Shown piece by piece: positions 11,824-22,169 of a stretch of DNA of 64,000 nt. The stretch covers positions 151,161,121 through 151,225,120 of the forward strand of contig CM056742.1 of the NCBI GenBank assembly GCA_029851415.1, read 5' to 3'. Origin of the DNA: Eretmocerus hayati. Lineage: Eukaryota; Arthropoda; Insecta; Hymenoptera; Aphelinidae. Positions within the stretch are counted from its first letter, which is position 1. Every line of letters begins with the position of its first letter. A program made the position numbers and the translations under genes. Below the pieces are notes generated by a model that saw only the letters and a program-made list of their open reading frames with translations, was not told the DNA's origin and ran no database searches.

Positions 11824-12787
11824 TAAGTATACCCAACTTGCCTCTGTACCCAACTTGCCCCCATATCCCGATCTTGGGAATGGGCACTCCTTGGCCCCCG
11901 GGCAACCCTCTTTTACGTTTGTTATATTAAAATATGAGAAAGTAAGTAGTTTGCATCGACCCCGAATCATTCCTGCGTTCTCCAGAAAATCTCAAGTGAT
12001 TTTTCTATTTTTCGTGATTGCTTAGCTAAGAAAGCACCGAGGGAATTGCGTTCAGTAAAATCGGTTCCAAATTCTTTGAGTTCAACCAATCTTAACGTAA
12101 GCGCATTCGATTCCTTGTTTTAAGACCTTCAAAATCCATTTTTCAAAATTGCAATATTTGGATCTGGAGCTGATTTATGTGCAAAACACGGAGACGATTT
12201 GTAAACAAGGATGCCAACATCGAAGTGTACCTTACATGCCCCCATACGTTTATCTCGAAAGGGCGTGCAGAACGACTTTTTTTACCACTCAGAACGTGTT
12301 TATCACGCCAAAATAGGAAGGAAACAGTGTTTTGGACCGGTGAGAAGCTCCAAATGTGCGTATACGGCGATAAAAACACTGTACCGCCGATCATCATGGA
12401 TTTTTGAAGAATTGAGACAGTTCGGATCCATTTCATCAAAACGAGACGTAGCTCAGTGCATTTTAAAGGACCTAAAACAAGCTTCAAAATAAGGTTCAAT
12501 ACGTAGGAAAATATTGACGTAGACTAGAGTTGTTGGGGAAGTGGCTAAATGGGGGCAAATTGGGTACGTTATTTTGTAAACTCTGAAAAATCACTTTTTG
12601 GAAAAGTTAAGACAGTTCGGCTCCATTTGATTGAATTTGAACGTACTTAGATTCATTCTAAAGATCTTAGAACAAGCTTTAAAATGAGCTAAAGCACGTT
12701 GAAAATTGTTGAGGTAGACCAAAATTATCAAGAAAATGGCTTAATGGGGTCAAGTTGGGTACACTTATCTTATACATATTTTTATCA
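11824..12787 (-). mobile_element. Degenerate element with GTACCCAACTTGCC ends
   Basis: The left end reads gtatacccaacttgcctctg tacccaacttgcccccat. Inverted forms occur at 12545-12570 (gggggcaaattgggtacg) and 12750-12770 (gtcaagttgggtacactta). Internal blocks such as gaattgagacagttcggatcc and ttttaaaggacctaaaacaag appear twice, so it seems to be a dimer. Related sequence occurs at 59335-59910 in the opposite orientation, with a fragment near 39730-39900. No transposase frame is visible. Confidence 0.6.
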
Positions 12788-13206
12788 CTGATTCATTACA
12801 ATTTTAAGGCTCTACCTCCACCTGATTATGCCACCTTTCAGCCACGCAGCGTGAGCCTTGTCTGACACTTCTCGACAGGCAACAGTAGAATATTACTGAA
12901 GCGAGGTAAATTGAATTTTGATCCATTCTAATGTTTAATCTGGTGATGCCGGCAAGTGGAAGACCCTCATAGAGCGAAGAGAGTCTGTAGCATACTGGTG
13001 GGCCGTGACCCTCGGGGGCCACGGCCCACCACAGGACCGTGACCCCGGCCCATCACAGGACCGTGACCCCCGGGGGTCACGGCCTACCATAGGACCGTGA
13101 CCCCCGGGGGCCACGGCCCACCATAGGACCGTGACCCCCGGGGGCCACGGCCCACCATAGGACCGTGGCCCCCGGGGGTCACGGCCCATTGCGTTTTCCC
13201 CGGGGA

Positions 13207-13285
13207 GTTCTCGATCTTGACACCACATTGAGTTCTGGATCTCGACTAGCTCATAGAGTTCAGGATCATGAGTACCACATACGCA
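13207..13285. repeat. Continuation of the 25-bp minisatellite
   Basis: About three units (gttctcgatcttgacaccac, attgagttctggatctcg, catgagtaccacat) match the array at 6362-6440 in the same orientation. This is the right-hand remainder of the array split by the 6.4-kb element. Confidence 0.85.
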
Positions 13286-13340
13286 ATTTCAAGGCTCGTG
13301 TAATCTGCAAGAATTAGCGGATCAGCAACCGTGACATAAC

Positions 13341-13677
13341 CTACAAAGATCTGAGGCCACTCTCAGATTCCGTCTCCGTTGGTTTTGAGAAGTTTCCCAG
13401 AGGTGTGTCGTGCTGGAAATGATCAAAGACATGTTTTTTGATAGATCTTGAGTTTCCCTCGAAAATTAGCCGGACAAGATCCTTATTCTTAAATTTTTCT
13501 CCCTCGGGTGCGAGAATGAAGTCATCATCGCTGGGTTTTCTTCCACTTCATCGCGGTAAAAATATATTAGTATGTAAGGCCCCTGCTATCGCGATTCCAG
13601 AGATTGATACTCTTGGAAGATTTTGCATTGCAGTTTTCATCACTTTCCCAGTGCAGAATCACCCATGTGTATTTTAG
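13341..13677 (-). CDS. Candidate 3' exon(s), probably decayed
   Basis: A good minus-strand acceptor (ggaatatttgaatttcag) opens a phase-0 frame at 13677. It reads LKYTWVILHWESDEN, then SSKSINLWN, and hits TAA at 13567. A second frame (13547-13344, stop at 13343-13341) continues with FKNKDLVRLIFEGNSRSIKK and ends in ESESGLRSL. Both look like protein, but no splice pair joins them cleanly, so one frameshift or a missed exon is needed. The aromatic/valine pattern (xWVxLxW-ExD then S-I) recurs in the exon at 15937-16179. No family assigned; 13680-14290 shows nothing else. Confidence 0.25.
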
Positions 13678-14292
13678 CTGAAATTCAAATATTCCATTGT
13701 ATTCAGTCAGCCAGCTCCTATTGGAAATATAAAAACAGAAATTTCATTCTCCAAAATGCTTCTTGAACCTAAAAAGAGGTTCCGGTTGGCTCTCTCGATG
13801 TTTTCGTCTGATTTTCCAAATATAATTCCTTTCATTTGGTCAGTCGAATGAGGTCATAAGAAGGTTAAGTGTGTTCTCTTGTTAATGTAATTGAAAGCTG
13901 CAGATGCACGCAAGTTGAAGTCTAAGATGAGATGAGTTGCTCATCATATCGAATAGTAGAATACACATAGTCAAGTTCTTACTCTCCTTCTGTAATCGAC
14001 TTTAGGTTAGGTATATAATACGCTGATGTTGCTATATAGACTTATCTTATGAAATCGTAATGCAAGATTGCATGAAATACCACCTCGGTTCGTTTCGATG
14101 TGGTTGTTTCTCAAACTATTTCAAGGGTGTAATCAGGTTTTCTCTTATCTGAAAAATAATAGGCTTAGGGTTGTTGTGATCCACGATTAATATCATGAGT
14201 GATGAGATCACGCATGATATCTGAGATTCCTTGACTCGATGCGATCAAAGTATCAAAAAGATACAGTAGACATTTGTTGGAATTTTAATTAC

Positions 14293-14424
14293 CAAATCCA
14301 ATCAGCTGGTTGGAGTTCTTCGGGAAATTCTTTACGGAGTCGACCCAATATTCCCGATCTTACAGCTTTTCGGATGGAAATTCCTAGCTCCCCGGTGGGG
14401 AAATTGAATGGTTTCACTACAGTT
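14293..14424 (-). CDS. Candidate internal exon, 44 codons, phase 2 to 2
   Basis: Minus-strand acceptor tttacgtatatacag and donor GTAATT enclose 132 bases with no stop when read in phase 2. The product contains KPFNFPTGELGISIRKAV and LRKEFPEELQPADWI, a proline- and charge-rich sequence unlike chance translation in this window. A 72-codon ATG ORF on the plus strand over the same bases (14239-14457) is taken to be its shadow. It probably belongs with the exons at 15.9-16.5 kb and 13.3-13.7 kb, although no phase-matched donor ties it to them. No family recognised. Confidence 0.35.
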
Positions 14425-14639
14425 CTGTATATACGTAAAACTCTTCAAATAGGATGAACCCAATCACTTCTGTTGAATTGCATCAAATCAGGAAAAGATT
14501 GTATAACGTCTGATTTCAACTGTGTATATAATTGCACTCATGATACGATATTTTTAATTGCAAACACATAAATACATCAATTATCCTAACGATTATGGAA
14601 ACTCAACCCTAAAGCCCTATTAAACCATTTTCTTTAGTA

Positions 14640-15930
14640 ATATGGAATACACTCGTCGATAAGTGCAATTATTCCACCCAGTGAGTGCCATGCAAAATTG
14701 CTGCAATCACGTGCAATGTCAATGAGAGTAGATTGTAGAATCCCAAGCATCAACCATTAGCAATAACAAAATTACGAAACCTCGTACGAGTGAAGCATCA
14801 AAAGCTTCCAGAGAGCATATTATCCGAAAATTGACGTGAGATAGACGTAACGCAGCCGTGCGGAGCGAACAGAAGCAACTTTTCATGATGCGACTCTGCA
14901 AGCAGAGCAGAGCAGCGAGATTTGCGTTAGTAAACGAGGGCGCAAGTATGAATTCTGCATAGCAAAATTTTCGAAAGCTTCCGCTGCTCGTCTATCTATC
15001 TACCTATATTTCAAGAGCAAAAGTTTTCGAAGCACGCAGCGATCCATCAAAAGAGAGTTGTGCTATACCACTACCCGCACTCTGTGATGTTCATCTCATC
15101 TAACCAAGCTGAGACCTTAGAGAAGTATATATAGAGAAGGAGTGGGCTGCTCGTGGCGCCCGATTAATTAGATCCCACAAGCTTGGGCATATAACAACTG
15201 CAAGAGTCAATTTGTGCGATGATTATGCGGGCGGCGTGGTATAGGCAGCGTTCGGCCCCTCTGACAAGCATATCCGAGTTGACGCAGAACTGCACTTGAG
15301 ATGTTGGTAGGTGTATAGTTTAGATGGATAAGCAAAGGCATGTGCATGTATGTATTTACTCGAGTATGACTATAAATAGACGTACCATGCGAAAACGCGT
15401 ACTGAATATTTTACAAGAGTATATAATACGGTGCGATATTAGATGTATTATGTACGTGTATGCGAGAGCACGTGGTAAAAGTGGCGATGAACGTGAACGT
15501 GCATGCATCGAATTATTTTTTTTTCAACATTGGCTTCGTTAACTCTGAACACGAAGCAATGGCTCGCATGTATCCTTCCGTTTTGTGTATGTGTATGTGA
15601 CTAAGGATGCTAATAGACAGAAACGAGGTCTTTCACCTGCCAAGCTCAGCGTGAAAATATTTCCAATTCTGTAGTCATGACTTTTGCATAGACAGCCTTA
15701 GTGGGTGACACGTGAAGTAGTATTTTATAGACTTATGAGGGTATCAAGTTAGTATAGAAAAGTAGGATCAATGATTGGGGGACTTTTGAAAATTTTATGG
15801 CTTTTTTTGAGTGGAAGTATGTAAAGAGTAACTGAGTAGATGGGAAAATTATTCAGTCAGATCTTATTGAATGGAGAAATTATTCACGCGACGGAGCATT
15901 GCGACTTCTCTCGAACATTACCCTCGTAAT
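14640..15930. other. Unassigned single-copy sequence
   Basis: This stretch has no convincing exon or repeat on either strand. It carries CpG, purine runs and short ACGTG-type words and looks like intron or intergenic DNA. Plus-strand ORF 15324-15542 starts at an ATG but is dominated by tgtatgtat repeats and is not called. Confidence 0.4.
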
Positions 15931-15936
15931 TCTTCT

Positions 15937-16179
15937 TCATGAGATACCGTTGTAACTAAAAAAATTCTTATCGTAGAATCGCATACCATTGAGTACGGAT
16001 TCGAACAGCAAAGATGTAATTCTTGAATTTATATTGTTCCCAGCATAATGAGAACGATGGATTGGACTAACAGCGATAATTCCATATTCTTCGAACAAGA
16101 GAAACCCTATTTTGACTCGAGGAAACTTCACGGCGTAAGAAATATTCTCAAATTTTTCAGGAGAGGTACTATCATCTCA
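15937..16179 (-). CDS. Candidate exon with in-frame TGA at its first codon
   Basis: A strong acceptor (ccacctcattccttcag) precedes a minus-strand frame. The first codon is TGA; the frame is then open to TGA at 15937. It contains FENISYAVKFPRVKIGFLLF, EEYGIIAVSPIHR and SLLFESVLNG. This is the frame that would follow the phase-0 donor of the upstream exon (16287), so either the gene has a nonsense mutation at the junction or the acceptor used lies four bases later (phase 1). A phase-1 donor (GTATGC) follows LNG. The pattern resembles the 13.6-kb exon. Confidence 0.35.
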
Positions 16180-16286
16180 CTGAAGGAATGAGGTGGATAT
16201 ATCCAATGTTTCCCTCTCGGGGGATATTCCACCGCCTTTCCTCAAATCTCAGTGATGTTCTCTCAACTATTGATGTGCCTACTTAC

Positions 16287-16466
16287 AAATTGGTTCTCAT
16301 ATTTTTTGAATTCATGAAAACGAAATATTTTTCCCATCGTGAGCCAAAATCTATCTCTAAATCTATTCAGAACTGACACGGCCTTCTTGGTCTCTGCAGG
16401 TTCGTATCCGTTGCTTTGCTTGGAAAATACATAAGTTGTAAGAATGTTAGAGTTGAGTCTCACGCA
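16287..16466 (-). CDS. Candidate internal exon, 60 codons, phase 0 to 0
   Basis: The acceptor tctatcatttgtag and the donor GTAAGTAGG are both near-consensus, and the 180 bases between them are open only in phase 0. Without splicing, TAG would stand just before the first codon. The product contains NSNILTTYVFSKQSNGYE, ETKKAVSVLNRFRDRFWL and MGKIFRFHEFKKYENQF, a basic, aromatic-rich sequence. The agreement of both splice sites with one open phase makes this the best exon of the minus-strand set. Upstream exons were not found. Function unknown. Confidence 0.45.
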
Positions 16467-16479
16467 CTACAAATGATAG

Positions 16480-18370
16480 AAGATGTCTGTGATCCTACTC
16501 GTGCTATTTAGACTGAAGCACATGCTATAGTTTTTACAGAGAATCATTAGAGATTCATTGGTAAGTTTTGAGCAAAGGCAACGCGAAGAGCAAGTTATAA
16601 GCCTAATGCCTAATGGAGTACCGCCACAGAAGCCAATCATCGTACTTGAGATAAAAATAGCTACAAGTCATCATTTGTTGAATTTTGCGAGGGTATTCTC
16701 AAGATTAATCAGCCCTACCGACATACTACAGTGTCTACATAACCTACTCGTGTAATGGCTAAAGTCATATCTGTCATATGGGACAGAGAGATATAGCCAA
16801 TGTTTGTAGAAGAAGAGTACCGCCACCTACACAATCCCGAGAAAAGTCGACTTTTTGCAAAATTGTGATAATCTAGATCTCAAATTTTGAATTGACCCGA
16901 GAGTCGTCCAGCTCATTCTTCAAACTGTCAAATGAGCTTGAAAGTCATGAAAAGAGTAGCAACGAGTATCAAATTAAATTCACTACAGCCGACTGAAATC
17001 AAACTTTTAGAGACTTCAGGGTCGCATAGATGAATTCCTCTGATAAGACACTTCCTCCACCAACGACAAAATTACAGATAAAATCAATCCTTAAACCGTC
17101 AAAAAGTCACCCTCAGCAAAAAATACTGTTTTTATTCTCTAATATCCTCCATCATTTATCGAGATCAAGCGAATAACTCTACAGAGAAAACTCGAAAAAT
17201 GTCACCAAGCTCGCAGTAGAGATTCCATCGGAACACTGCAAAGGAAACGCGAGTAATCCCCACAAAATCGGATCGCAAGAGTGCGGAAATGAGCGGAGCC
17301 GGAAGGAGGAGGATGAACCAGAGAGGGTGAACTCCCAATAGATATATAGGTATGTATATGCGGCCCGCGGCTCGGAGGAAACGCAATACATTCGATCCAT
17401 TGGCCAAAAGCTCGATATTCGCCCGGTGGCAAAAAGGGATAAGGTGATGCCGCACTCTCTGAGCCGCTTTCCTTCGCAATTCTCTCACCACACACTCCAT
17501 ATTCGTATAGACTATGGGTAGTAGCGATCAGAGCATCGGGTTTGACTCTCTCGCTCGCTCTCTCTCCGCAAACGCAGCCCCACCAAAAGCTCACAGCCAA
17601 ATCCTCACGGGCAGCTTTCGCCCCTCGTCCGCAGATTCGCTTATATTCAGAGGTAACCTATAGAGAATGTGAGGGAATGAGAACAGAAGGGTGAGATCGC
17701 TGTGTGCAAGTGCCCGCTCTGGCAGTTCGCAATTTATTGATCCACACGCGTAATTCCGACGCACAGAATCTGCCCATCCACTGTCTATAGATGTTGTACG
17801 TCTGTTCTTGTATTTAGACTTACATAACCTTGCCTTTTCTTATTTGTTTGCATTCAGAGTTTGTCTGATGGTTAGCCTGTCCAAAGCCCATTAGAATGAT
17901 ATGAATTTGACGAGTGGGGATAATGAAATCTTGAATTCATGCCCATCAATGTGAGGAAACTGAAACTTGTCAATTAGCCTCTGCATACGCAAATTCAGAC
18001 TTATGTTATGCTTGGAACAAATCTCTGCCAATTGTGTTAGATCGGTTTTGAGTAAGATAAGTGAGCCTAATTTGCTCATCTTTATTTTCTTTTTGCTCGC
18101 CATTTTGGGTCATGTCAATATTTCAGCGCGTTCCGAGTCTTGTTTCAAGTTTTATCGCGTGAGCTGAAATATGTTCACTTCGAACCCACTGGAGTTGAAC
18201 TATCTCAGTTTTTGCAAAAGAAAATTTTTCGTGAGTTTTCCAAAAGGTGTGTCTAATTTGCCCCGTTTCAAAGAGGCCTTTTTCCATAAGATTGCATGCG
18301 TTTTTCAGTATATCGGAATATAATGACTTCCCGGTGTCCAAAAGAGACGTTTTTGAGCTCGTTTAGAGGC
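16480..18370. other. Single-copy sequence with a CpG-rich, GAGA-containing block
   Basis: From about 17165 to 17800 the sequence is GC- and CpG-rich with ctctctcgctcgctctctctc at 17540-17565, a run of GAGA-type sites on the minus strand. This looks like a promoter or first exon region. The overlapping minus ORFs (17165-17600) have real length but a composition explained by this skew, so none is called. The flanks, including gcctaatttgctcatc and gtctaatttgccccg around 18050-18260, show only a weak repeat. Confidence 0.35.
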
Positions 18371-18611
18371 TTTTTCAAGCTCGTTCTAACTTTCTTTCCT
18401 CTCCCTTCATAGGATGAAGAACGAATTCATTCACAAATATTGTATAGGGGCAAATTAGGCCCCCAACGTTCTTTTGAGTAATATGCTCGTGGAAGCGTTC
18501 AGAAATCAAGTTTTGCAATTTTGCAGAAAGCATTTCAAAGTTGAAGCAAAGACAAAGAAAATGAGTTGAAGTAAGTCGAGATTGGTTGAGCCAAACTTTT
18601 CTAGCATCATA

Positions 18612-18713
18612 CTTGGTACAAGGAAAAATTACCCAACACGCCCATAAAAATTGGCACCCCAAGGTAGCGCGTCCTACGATTACGGGCATATAGGGTAATT
18701 TTTCTTGTACCAG
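18612..18713. mobile_element. 102-bp palindromic MITE, copy 1
   Basis: It begins ttggtacaaggaaaaattac and ends in the inverted ggtaatttttcttgtaccag. The centre reads aattggcaccccaaggtag. It is about 80% identical to copy 2 at 19377-19477. Fragments of the same ends lie near 18895-18965 and 19075-19120. Confidence 0.8.
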
Positions 18714-19376
18714 TCTCCTTATTTATATCGAAAAAATCTATGCATGTAGAACATTTTGAATTGGATCTGTAAAATACTAGCAATGGTAAATTCGTGTTTC
18801 GATATGATAGTCCTGCAGAAATTTACTCGGGCAATCTAGAATGATATTAGGTCCGGATTCAGTTGCCTATCAGAGAAAATTATTGTCTTAGTATTGGTAC
18901 ACGCGCAGAATTTTTCAATAAAAATTACGGGCACGGTTAGGGTAATCGTGGGACGCCCGACATTTCAAACTACTTATTGCGGATGAGTGTCGAGAAAAAT
19001 TACCTATACTGTCTGGTAAATTTTATTCCAAGTAAAAAATTGTATCGAATTTGGTGAAAAAGTGCGTTGAATTTGGGTGAATTTTGCGGGTACTTGTAGG
19101 GTAATTTTTCCGTACCAGTATAAAAGAGAGCTGGGTGCGCCTGCGCGTACCGCGAGCTCGCCAGCTCGGCATCTTATCTATCCTCACAAAACTTCGGTAT
19201 AGGAGTACATTATTTGACTCGTTCTGATTAAGATGCCTAGATTATTATCCGAGGTCGAAGCATACAAACAGATAAAACTATCTGGAACTTTCTGAATCAT
19301 CTTCATTCTTACTTCTGGTGATATCAATATTGAACAGAGCAACATCACTATAAAAGGCATGGGAGAAAGCATCTTC

Positions 19377-19477
19377 CTGGTACACGGAAAAATTACCCTA
19401 CATGCCCGTAAAAATTGGCGCTCCTGGGTGGTGCATCCCACGATTGCCGGCATGTAGGGTAATTTTTCCTGTACCAG
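19377..19477. mobile_element. 101-bp palindromic MITE, copy 2
   Basis: It begins ctggtacacggaaaaattac and ends ggtaatttttcctgtaccag, nearly perfect inverted ends. With copy 1 it defines a compact hairpin family with GGTAC-G-AAAAATTACCC termini. Its RNA would form a long stem. Confidence 0.8.
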
Positions 19478-20329
19478 TCTCGTGATTTTTACCGAAAAAT
19501 TCTGTGCGTGTACTTGCACATGGTACTCAATCACCTGTTTGGATGTGACCACACAATTCCATTTCTATTCCGAGTATAGTAATAAGGGTCAGAAAATCAG
19601 ATCTTCAGATTACATTGCTCACAAGAAAAAAAAATTCAGATGAATATCTCATTTCTGGTCAAAATTTATTGAGAAAAAGTACCAAAGAAGAAGTAGAAGA
19701 ACTAGCACATGATTTTCTCCTTATTGTTACATACTGATCGGGAAAAATAATTCGAGTCATGGAAAGAATGACAGCCATTGAAATGTTCTCTCGAGGTCGT
19801 TCATTTGCTACCCTCAGTAACAGCAACATCCTAGCGCTCTCTTCATGGACCCCGCTTTGTTGACCGGCCATAGAATTATCTTGAGAGCATACCGGTGTGG
19901 CAGAAAGCAGCTCCGAGAGTGCACCACCTCGTTTTTCGACATATTGCATCGATTATTTTGCCTTCCCCTCACTTGCGCTCCAGCCCGTGATCCATCCTCA
20001 ACCCCCTCTAATACCTCACCCTTACTCTTTCTTCACAAGACTCCAATATCTCTGAATGCAACTTTCATCCTCCAACAAGATCAGACAAACAAAGAACCAG
20101 CAGGCAGGGAGTCTCCGGAGAGTTGTCCGCTCGTGCAATGTTGCGAGACTGGATGGTGGGCATTTATTCTTCAGGAAACAGCGATGTAGCGCGGGTTTTT
20201 CAGAAGAAAAATGAAGGATGGGATAGTTTCGGTTGATTGGAGCTCATATTTTTGAGGGAGCGGAATGCATCTTCTCTAACCTCATGACGCTCAGAATGAT
20301 GAGTGCAAGACAATAATTACTAACAATTA

Positions 20330-20569
20330 TTAGCGTCTGGCTTTGCTTAATTTTATGGTAGTATCGAATTCTGTTCCAAAATGACTGGCAATATGATTTG
20401 TTAACATAGGGAACTGCGCCATTTTTACTTTGGAGTCAATTTGGTCTCGTCGAAAATTTTCCAGAAAATCGGCTGATAATGAAACTGAAAATCGGTCATC
20501 GGAATGCGGATATCGACGCTCGGTATGATTGATTCCTATTAAAGTGGAGCAATTTTCTGCCCTCCATTG
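20330..20569 (-). CDS. Candidate terminal exon, 79 codons
   Basis: A good acceptor (catctttaatatttgcag) is followed in phase 0 by an open frame to TAA. The protein contains QWRAENCSTLIGINHTERRY, FSVSLSADFLENFRRDQID and MAQFPMLTNHIASHFG, a balanced composition with a plausible helix. No upstream exon was identified; the next 350 bases on that strand lead into a MITE. It could be a terminal exon or a transposon relic. No family recognised. Confidence 0.3.
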   Translation of the reverse strand, partial: QWRAENCSTLIGINHTERRYPHSDDRFSVSLSADFLENFRRDQIDSKVKMAQFPMLTNHIASHFGTEFDTTIKLSKARR

Positions 20570-20924
20570 CTGCAAATATTAAAGATGAGCTGAAGCAAAT
20601 TTTTCACAACCATTCTCAGACTCTAAGACGAAAGAAAAAAATTTCCTGCAATCATCTCCTTTGTTTCGAACAAATCCACACGTGGACCCTTGCTTCTGAC
20701 TTTCTCTATGCATCCCTCAGGACCAAAAGAGCAATCAAGTTGAAAACTTCCAGACTTATCAGAGTTTATTATTTTCTTCTTGGTCATGGAAACTTATGAG
20801 ATGCTCATTGAAAATGGATTTACGTTTGCTCAGGTAGTCCGGCTATCGAGGCTCGAGAGAAAGTGAAAAAATCGAACTTGTCATGATAAGGGGGGGGGCG
20901 GTTTTCTTGGTGCAAAGATTCATC

Positions 20925-21158
20925 AAAAAAATATCATGGCACATGACTTTGACGTAGAATAAACTCATCTTTCAGAATATTTTATCAAATTTTGCCTTGA
21001 ATGTGATCTATAGGGACAAAACATGAAATTGATCAATTTTCCCAACAAAACTTGAGAAATCGGGGTTGCCTCCAACCCAAGACAAAATCTGGTCAAATGT
21101 TCTGAAAGATGAGATTATTTTACGTGAAAATCGTGTGTCATGATATTTTGTTTTGCGC
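20925..21158. mobile_element. Hairpin MITE, arms about 70 bp
   Basis: The left arm, reverse complemented (ctgaaagatgagtttattct acgtcaaagtcatgtgcca), matches the right arm (ctgaaagatgagattatttt acgtgaaaatcgtgtgtca). About 90 bases separate them. The ATG of a 72-codon ORF (21109) lies in the right arm, which weakens that ORF's claim to be a gene start. Confidence 0.65.
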
Positions 21159-21161
21159 TAG

Positions 21162-21327
21162 AATAGAGAAAGGCGAGACGAAACAGGTGCTAGCCGCGGT
21201 ATCTCCACAAGCCATCCATGTAATACAAAATTTCCTTTCCAAGCTCGTTACGTGGGCAGGAAAGGTCGTAGAAAGAATTCCAAAAGAGGAAATTGTAGGT
21301 TTTGAAAATATCTACAAGATTTCGTGA
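21162..21327 (+). CDS. Candidate terminal exon
   Basis: The acceptor ttttgttttgcgctag sits at the edge of the preceding MITE. The phase-2 frame reads IEKGETKQVLAAVSPQAIH, then FLSKLVTWAGKVVERIPKEE, and stops at 21325-21327. A phase-0 donor (GTAGGT) follows KEEI as an alternative exit. Amphipathic and convincing as protein, but the MITE-derived acceptor and lack of upstream exons keep confidence low. 21330-21660 shows nothing. Confidence 0.3.
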
Positions 21328-21666
21328 GAAATTTTTGTGAACGAATTACTACCGTCAAAGTTGTGAGTGATTGATTGAAGGAGAAATTTTTTAGATTTTC
21401 ATCATCGACTACGGGCACTCAAGAAGGACGCGAAGAATGTTTTAAATACATGAATTGATCGATTTTTTGTGATCTATTAGATGCTCTTTTCAAAATTCTC
21501 GTGCGACAAAGTATATTGAAAATATCACTGTTTTAGTGAGACCCTACTTGATCCATATTTTATGAAAGGTACTGTAAGATCCCTCGAGGAAACTCTACTA
21601 ATGTATCTGTTGTTTTTGATAATCGTTTAGAAATTCAGTACATTGAATAGTACATTTTAATACTAA

Positions 21667-21997
21667 CAAGGGGGGCCCACGAAGTGCGGGTCACCATAGC
21701 TCACCAGACTTTTTTTCACAGTCTTGTACCACCTAGAATATAAAAAATCCAGAGTAACTCCGTCAAATGGACCCTCTGTCGGAAGTTACAGCCTATGACA
21801 TTAATATTGACCATATTAGGCCGATGTTAAAAAGTGATATATATAGATATACTGACAACGCTAACATTTTTACTTGTAACTCTGAACAGAGAGCCCATTT
21901 GACGGAGTTACTCTGGATTCTTCATATTCTAGGTGGTACAAGACTGTGAAAAAAGTTTGGCGAGATTCAGTGACCCGCACTTTGTGGGTCCCCCTTG
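21667..21997. mobile_element. 331-bp MITE, PIF/Harbinger type
   Basis: The terminal inverted repeats exceed 100 bp. They begin CAAGGGGGGCCCACGAAGTG and end CACTTTGTGGGTCCCCCTTG, flanked by TAA on both sides (21664-21666, 21998-22000). The subterminal blocks (tccagagtaactccgtcaaa tgg and its complement) are almost perfect. A 3-bp TWA duplication is the hallmark of PIF/Harbinger MITEs. The 60-codon ORF inside is a by-product. The 329-bp element at 42066 has the same ends and length class. Confidence 0.85.
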
Positions 21998-22035
21998 TAA
22001 GTGAATAAGTTAGCCCATTCTGGATGCTAAGACAC

Positions 22036-22076
22036 TTTATGTATCTGTAAGGTGTGCCACCTTACAGATACATAAA
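22036..22076. repeat. Perfect 19-bp hairpin
   Basis: The stem tttatgtatctgtaaggtg (22036-22054) is followed by a 3-base loop and its exact complement (22058-22076). It lies 36 bases right of the 331-bp MITE. It could be a tiny MITE remnant or an RNA hairpin; the loop is too short for a typical miRNA precursor. Confidence 0.8.
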
Positions 22077-22169
22077 ACGGCACGTTAGCCAGGTATGAAT
22101 CCTACCGTGCCCGAAATGAGTTTGCAAGCAATAATTGGATAATACTCTTATTTATTATCAATTTTGCAG

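Larger units (their letters stand above)
6806..13204. mobile_element. 6.4-kb foldback-type element inserted in the 25-bp array
   Basis: The ends are perfect inverted repeats (CCCGGGGAAAACGC at 6806-6819, complement at 13191-13204), flanked by GA on both sides (6804-6805 and 13205-13206). The 25-bp array continues in the same orientation on both flanks, so the boundaries are clear. Inside each end lies a GC-rich array of ccgtgacccccgggggcca cgg (6826-7024 and 13000-13190). Next comes a unique arm of about 200 bp (7030-7232, complement 12788-12995), so the terminal inverted repeats exceed 400 bp. The interior holds two large palindromes and a third repeat, each annotated separately. No transposase was recognised. 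The class is open: the 2-bp duplication and long structured ends suggest a non-autonomous foldback element. Confidence 0.8.

Noticed and set aside
19659..20189. Overlapping ATG ORFs (96 codons minus, 114 codons plus)
   Set aside because: Both look moderately protein-like but overlap antisense. Neither has splice support, and such lengths are expected by chance in 64 kb.
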